Shown here: piece after piece, positions 5,510-7,080 of the stretch
Position numbering within the stretch: position 1 is the first letter of the stretch
How the letters are laid out: the number at the start of each line of letters is the position of its first letter
Assembly: GCA_003232595.1 (NCBI GenBank)
Contig: QIIJ01000170.1
Location: 1-7,080, forward strand
Length of the DNA: 7,080 nucleotides
Source of the DNA: Aurantimonadaceae bacterium
Lineage (GTDB): Bacteria; Pseudomonadota; Alphaproteobacteria; Rhizobiales; Rhizobiaceae
Direction of reading: 5' to 3'
The notes under the pieces: generated by a model
Database searches by the model: none
Seen by the model: only the letters and a program-made list of their open reading frames with translations
What the model was told of the DNA's origin: nothing
Program-made: the position numbers and the translations under genes

Positions 5510-6256
5510 TCATTCAATCAATTCCCAGCCGTTTGATGAAAACCTCTCCTGCGGCAGAAACCGGGCTTTGTAGGCCATTTTGGGAGAATCCTCTACCCAG
5601 TAACCAAGATAAACATATGGAAGGCCAGCCTTGCGGGCGCGGTTGATATGATCGAGAATGATATAGGAACCGATACCACGGTGATCTTCTGCCGGGTCAA
5701 AAAAGCTATAGACCATGGAAAGGCCATTACGCAGGTTGTCGGTCAGGGCATAGGCGACAGGCTCTCCTGTTCCTTCTCCGGTTATCATGGTTTCCGGGCC
5801 ACGGATACGGTATTCAATCATGGTCGTGTCGACATGGCTGTCCTGTATCATCATGGAATAATCCAGAATGCTCATTCCGGCCATGCCGCCATCAAAATGG
5901 CGGGCGTCAATATATTTGCGGAACAGGGAAAACTGCTCTGCCGTTGGTATCGCTTCGGTTTCCTTGCCGATCAGGTCTGCATTTCGCTTCAGGCTGCGCC
6001 TCATCGAGCGGGTTGGCTGAAACCTGTCAACCAGCACGCGCACAGAGACACAGGACCTGCAACGCTCGCAGGCCGGGCGATAGGCTATGTTCTGGCTGCG
6101 CCGAAAGCCGCTTTCGCTCAATATGTCGTTGAGCATTGGAGCACCTTCGCCCACAAGATGGGTAAATACCTTGCGCTCCACGTTCCCTTTTATGTAGGGA
6201 CACTCCGCCGGAGCGGTTAAATAAAACTGCGGGGGTTCATGTGGATGAAATGACAT
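5510..6256 (-). CDS. bpt: Aspartate/glutamate leucyltransferase (Bpt)
   Basis: This is a 248-residue cytoplasmic enzyme of the ATE/Bpt aminoacyl-tRNA-protein transferase family, full length. Bacterial Bpt moves leucine from Leu-tRNA to proteins with N-terminal Asp or Glu, making them targets of the ClpS/ClpAP N-degron pathway. The N-terminal domain has PQFYLTAPAECPYIKGN and ERKVFTHL, and the cysteine cluster YRPACERCRSCVSVRV (Cys63, Cys66, Cys69) with Cys19 upstream, typical of the family. The C-terminal acyltransferase domain has SMVYSFFDP, RGIGSYIILDHI and YVYLGYWVEDSPKMAYKA. The start is fixed by the conserved N-terminus; the ribosome binding site (GAAAGA) is weak. It begins 38 bases after the permease stop codon, so it is probably co-transcribed with it. 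Leucyl- rather than arginyl-specificity follows from family membership, not from a residue I can point to. Confidence 0.93.
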   Translation of the reverse strand: MSFHPHEPPQFYLTAPAECPYIKGNVERKVFTHLVGEGAPMLNDILSESGFRRSQNIAYRPACERCRSCVSVRVLVDRFQPTRSMRRSLKRNADLIGKETEAIPTAEQFSLFRKYIDARHFDGGMAGMSILDYSMMIQDSHVDTTMIEYRIRGPETMITGEGTGEPVAYALTDNLRNGLSMVYSFFDPAEDHRGIGSYIILDHINRARKAGLPYVYLGYWVEDSPKMAYKARFLPQERFSSNGWELIE

Positions 6257-6294
6257 GGGTCTTTCGGGTTTGAAGTCTGGCGATCAATTGGCAA

Positions 6295-7080
6295 TCATAG
6301 TTGATAGTACCATGGTCCAACAAGGCTGAAAGTTAACCAGAGAATGATAACCAAAGGAATACCGGTTTTAAGAAAATCTGCAAATTTATATTGGCCTGGC
6401 CCAATTACAAGCAGGTTTGTCTGATATCCAACCGGGGTGGCAAAGGAACAATTTGCTGCAAATATGATGCAAACCACAAAGGGTTCCCTCGGTGCACCAA
6501 TCGCATCGGCGAGCCCAAGCGCAATCGGGGTAAACAGCACGGCTGTTGCATTGTTTGATAGAATATTGGTGAGGATGGCCGTAAATAAAAACAGCAGTGA
6601 CAATACAACCGCCGGTGTCAGCCCCTGCATCATATCGGCTGCAGATGTTGCAATAAATGAAGCGCCACCGGTTTTTTCAAGCGCTGTAGCTGCGGCAAGT
6701 GAAGCCCCCACCAACATGAATATCTTGCCATCAAATGCCCTGGCACTCTGGCGAATATTCAGGCAGCCTGCCGCAATCATGGCAAAAGCACCGGCAAGTG
6801 AGGCAACAACAATCGGCACCAGCCCGAAGGCTGCCGATAAAACAACGGCTGCAAATATTGCAATCGCTCGCGGCGCATAGGCCCGCATAGGCACATCCAT
6901 GGTCGACCAGTCAAGCAGGATAAGATCGTGGCTTGCCCGCAGCCGCTCGATGTCTTCCGGCATGCCGCCAATCAGCAATGTGTCACCCGGTTCCAGCCTG
7001 GTTTCCCGCACTGCCGAGCGCTCCATATTGGTGCGGCGCTGCAGCCCGATTACCATAGTGCCGTAATTGGCGCGGATACC
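6295..7080 (-). CDS. SLC13-family permease with RCK_C/TrkA-C domain, C-terminal part
   Basis: The frame is open through the right edge, so the N-terminus lies outside; the 261 visible residues are the C-terminal part of a protein that is usually near 590 residues. Visible residues 1-55 are the end of a TrkA-C (RCK_C) regulatory domain (VRETRLEPGDTLLIGGMPEDIERLR). A run of membrane helices follows from about 68 to 257. LTNILSNNATAVLFTPIA (about 170-187) and SFATPVGYQTNLLV (about 212-225) are the paired hairpin motifs of the SLC13/DASS-type ion-coupled transporters, where the Asn and Thr residues help bind Na+ and the anion. Proteins of this layout carry dicarboxylates, sulfate or similar anions; the substrate cannot be decided here. 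The internal Met at 7054-7056 is not the start, because the RCK_C domain already runs upstream of it. bpt follows after 38 bases. Confidence 0.88.
   Translation of the reverse strand, partial: GIRANYGTMVIGLQRRTNMERSAVRETRLEPGDTLLIGGMPEDIERLRASHDLILLDWSTMDVPMRAYAPRAIAIFAAVVLSAAFGLVPIVVASLAGAFAMIAAGCLNIRQSARAFDGKIFMLVGASLAAATALEKTGGASFIATSAADMMQGLTPAVVLSLLFLFTAILTNILSNNATAVLFTPIALGLADAIGAPREPFVVCIIFAANCSFATPVGYQTNLLVIGPGQYKFADFLKTGIPLVIILWLTFSLVGPWYYQL

Noticed and set aside
5648..6220. 190-codon plus-strand frame opposite bpt
   Set aside because: It is a shadow of the well-conserved bpt gene and lacks a ribosome binding site and any familiar domain.

Overview
The window looks like chromosomal DNA from an alphaproteobacterium, probably of the Hyphomicrobiales/Rhodobacterales type. 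The best evidence is an alphaproteobacterial-type aspartate/glutamate leucyltransferase (Bpt) and a DUF4105 protein whose pattern closely matches rhizobial relatives. Base composition looks moderate, roughly half G+C by eye. There is no tRNA, rRNA, insertion sequence, CRISPR array or phage gene. Coding density is high, and most genes lie on the minus strand.

Left part (1-1731, minus strand). Transcription runs right to left: a Met/Lys/Gly-rich exported protein of the MxKDx-repeat type (1111-1731), a hairpin terminator (1066-1097), a short exported protein resembling a reduced type I periplasmic binding protein (426-1025), and the start of an unrecognised exported protein that leaves the window (1-371). 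All three carry signal peptides. Upstream of the Met-rich gene lies a 259-base gene-free region (1732-1990) that holds four perfect short inverted repeats and one imperfectly repeated element.

Middle (1991-4546). An amidase-signature hydrolase with a complete Lys-Ser-Ser triad is on the minus strand. It is divergently arranged with a plus-strand pair: a small two-helix membrane protein and an AhpD/carboxymuconolactone decarboxylase-like protein with the full Glu/CxxC/His redox motif. The 186-base gap between the two units should carry promoters in both directions.

Right part (4549-7080, minus strand). Three genes read in one direction and may be co-transcribed: an SLC13-family permease (its N-terminal part lies beyond the window), bpt, and a membrane-anchored DUF4105 protein. 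The DUF4105 gene meets the AhpD-like gene tail to tail with two bases between their stop codons.

Most genes are recognisable housekeeping or accessory families. The least explained part is the left third: the Met-rich secreted protein with its palindrome-rich upstream region, and the compact binding-protein-like gene with its unrecognised partner. I see no clear evidence of a new multi-gene system. That region is where I would look first.
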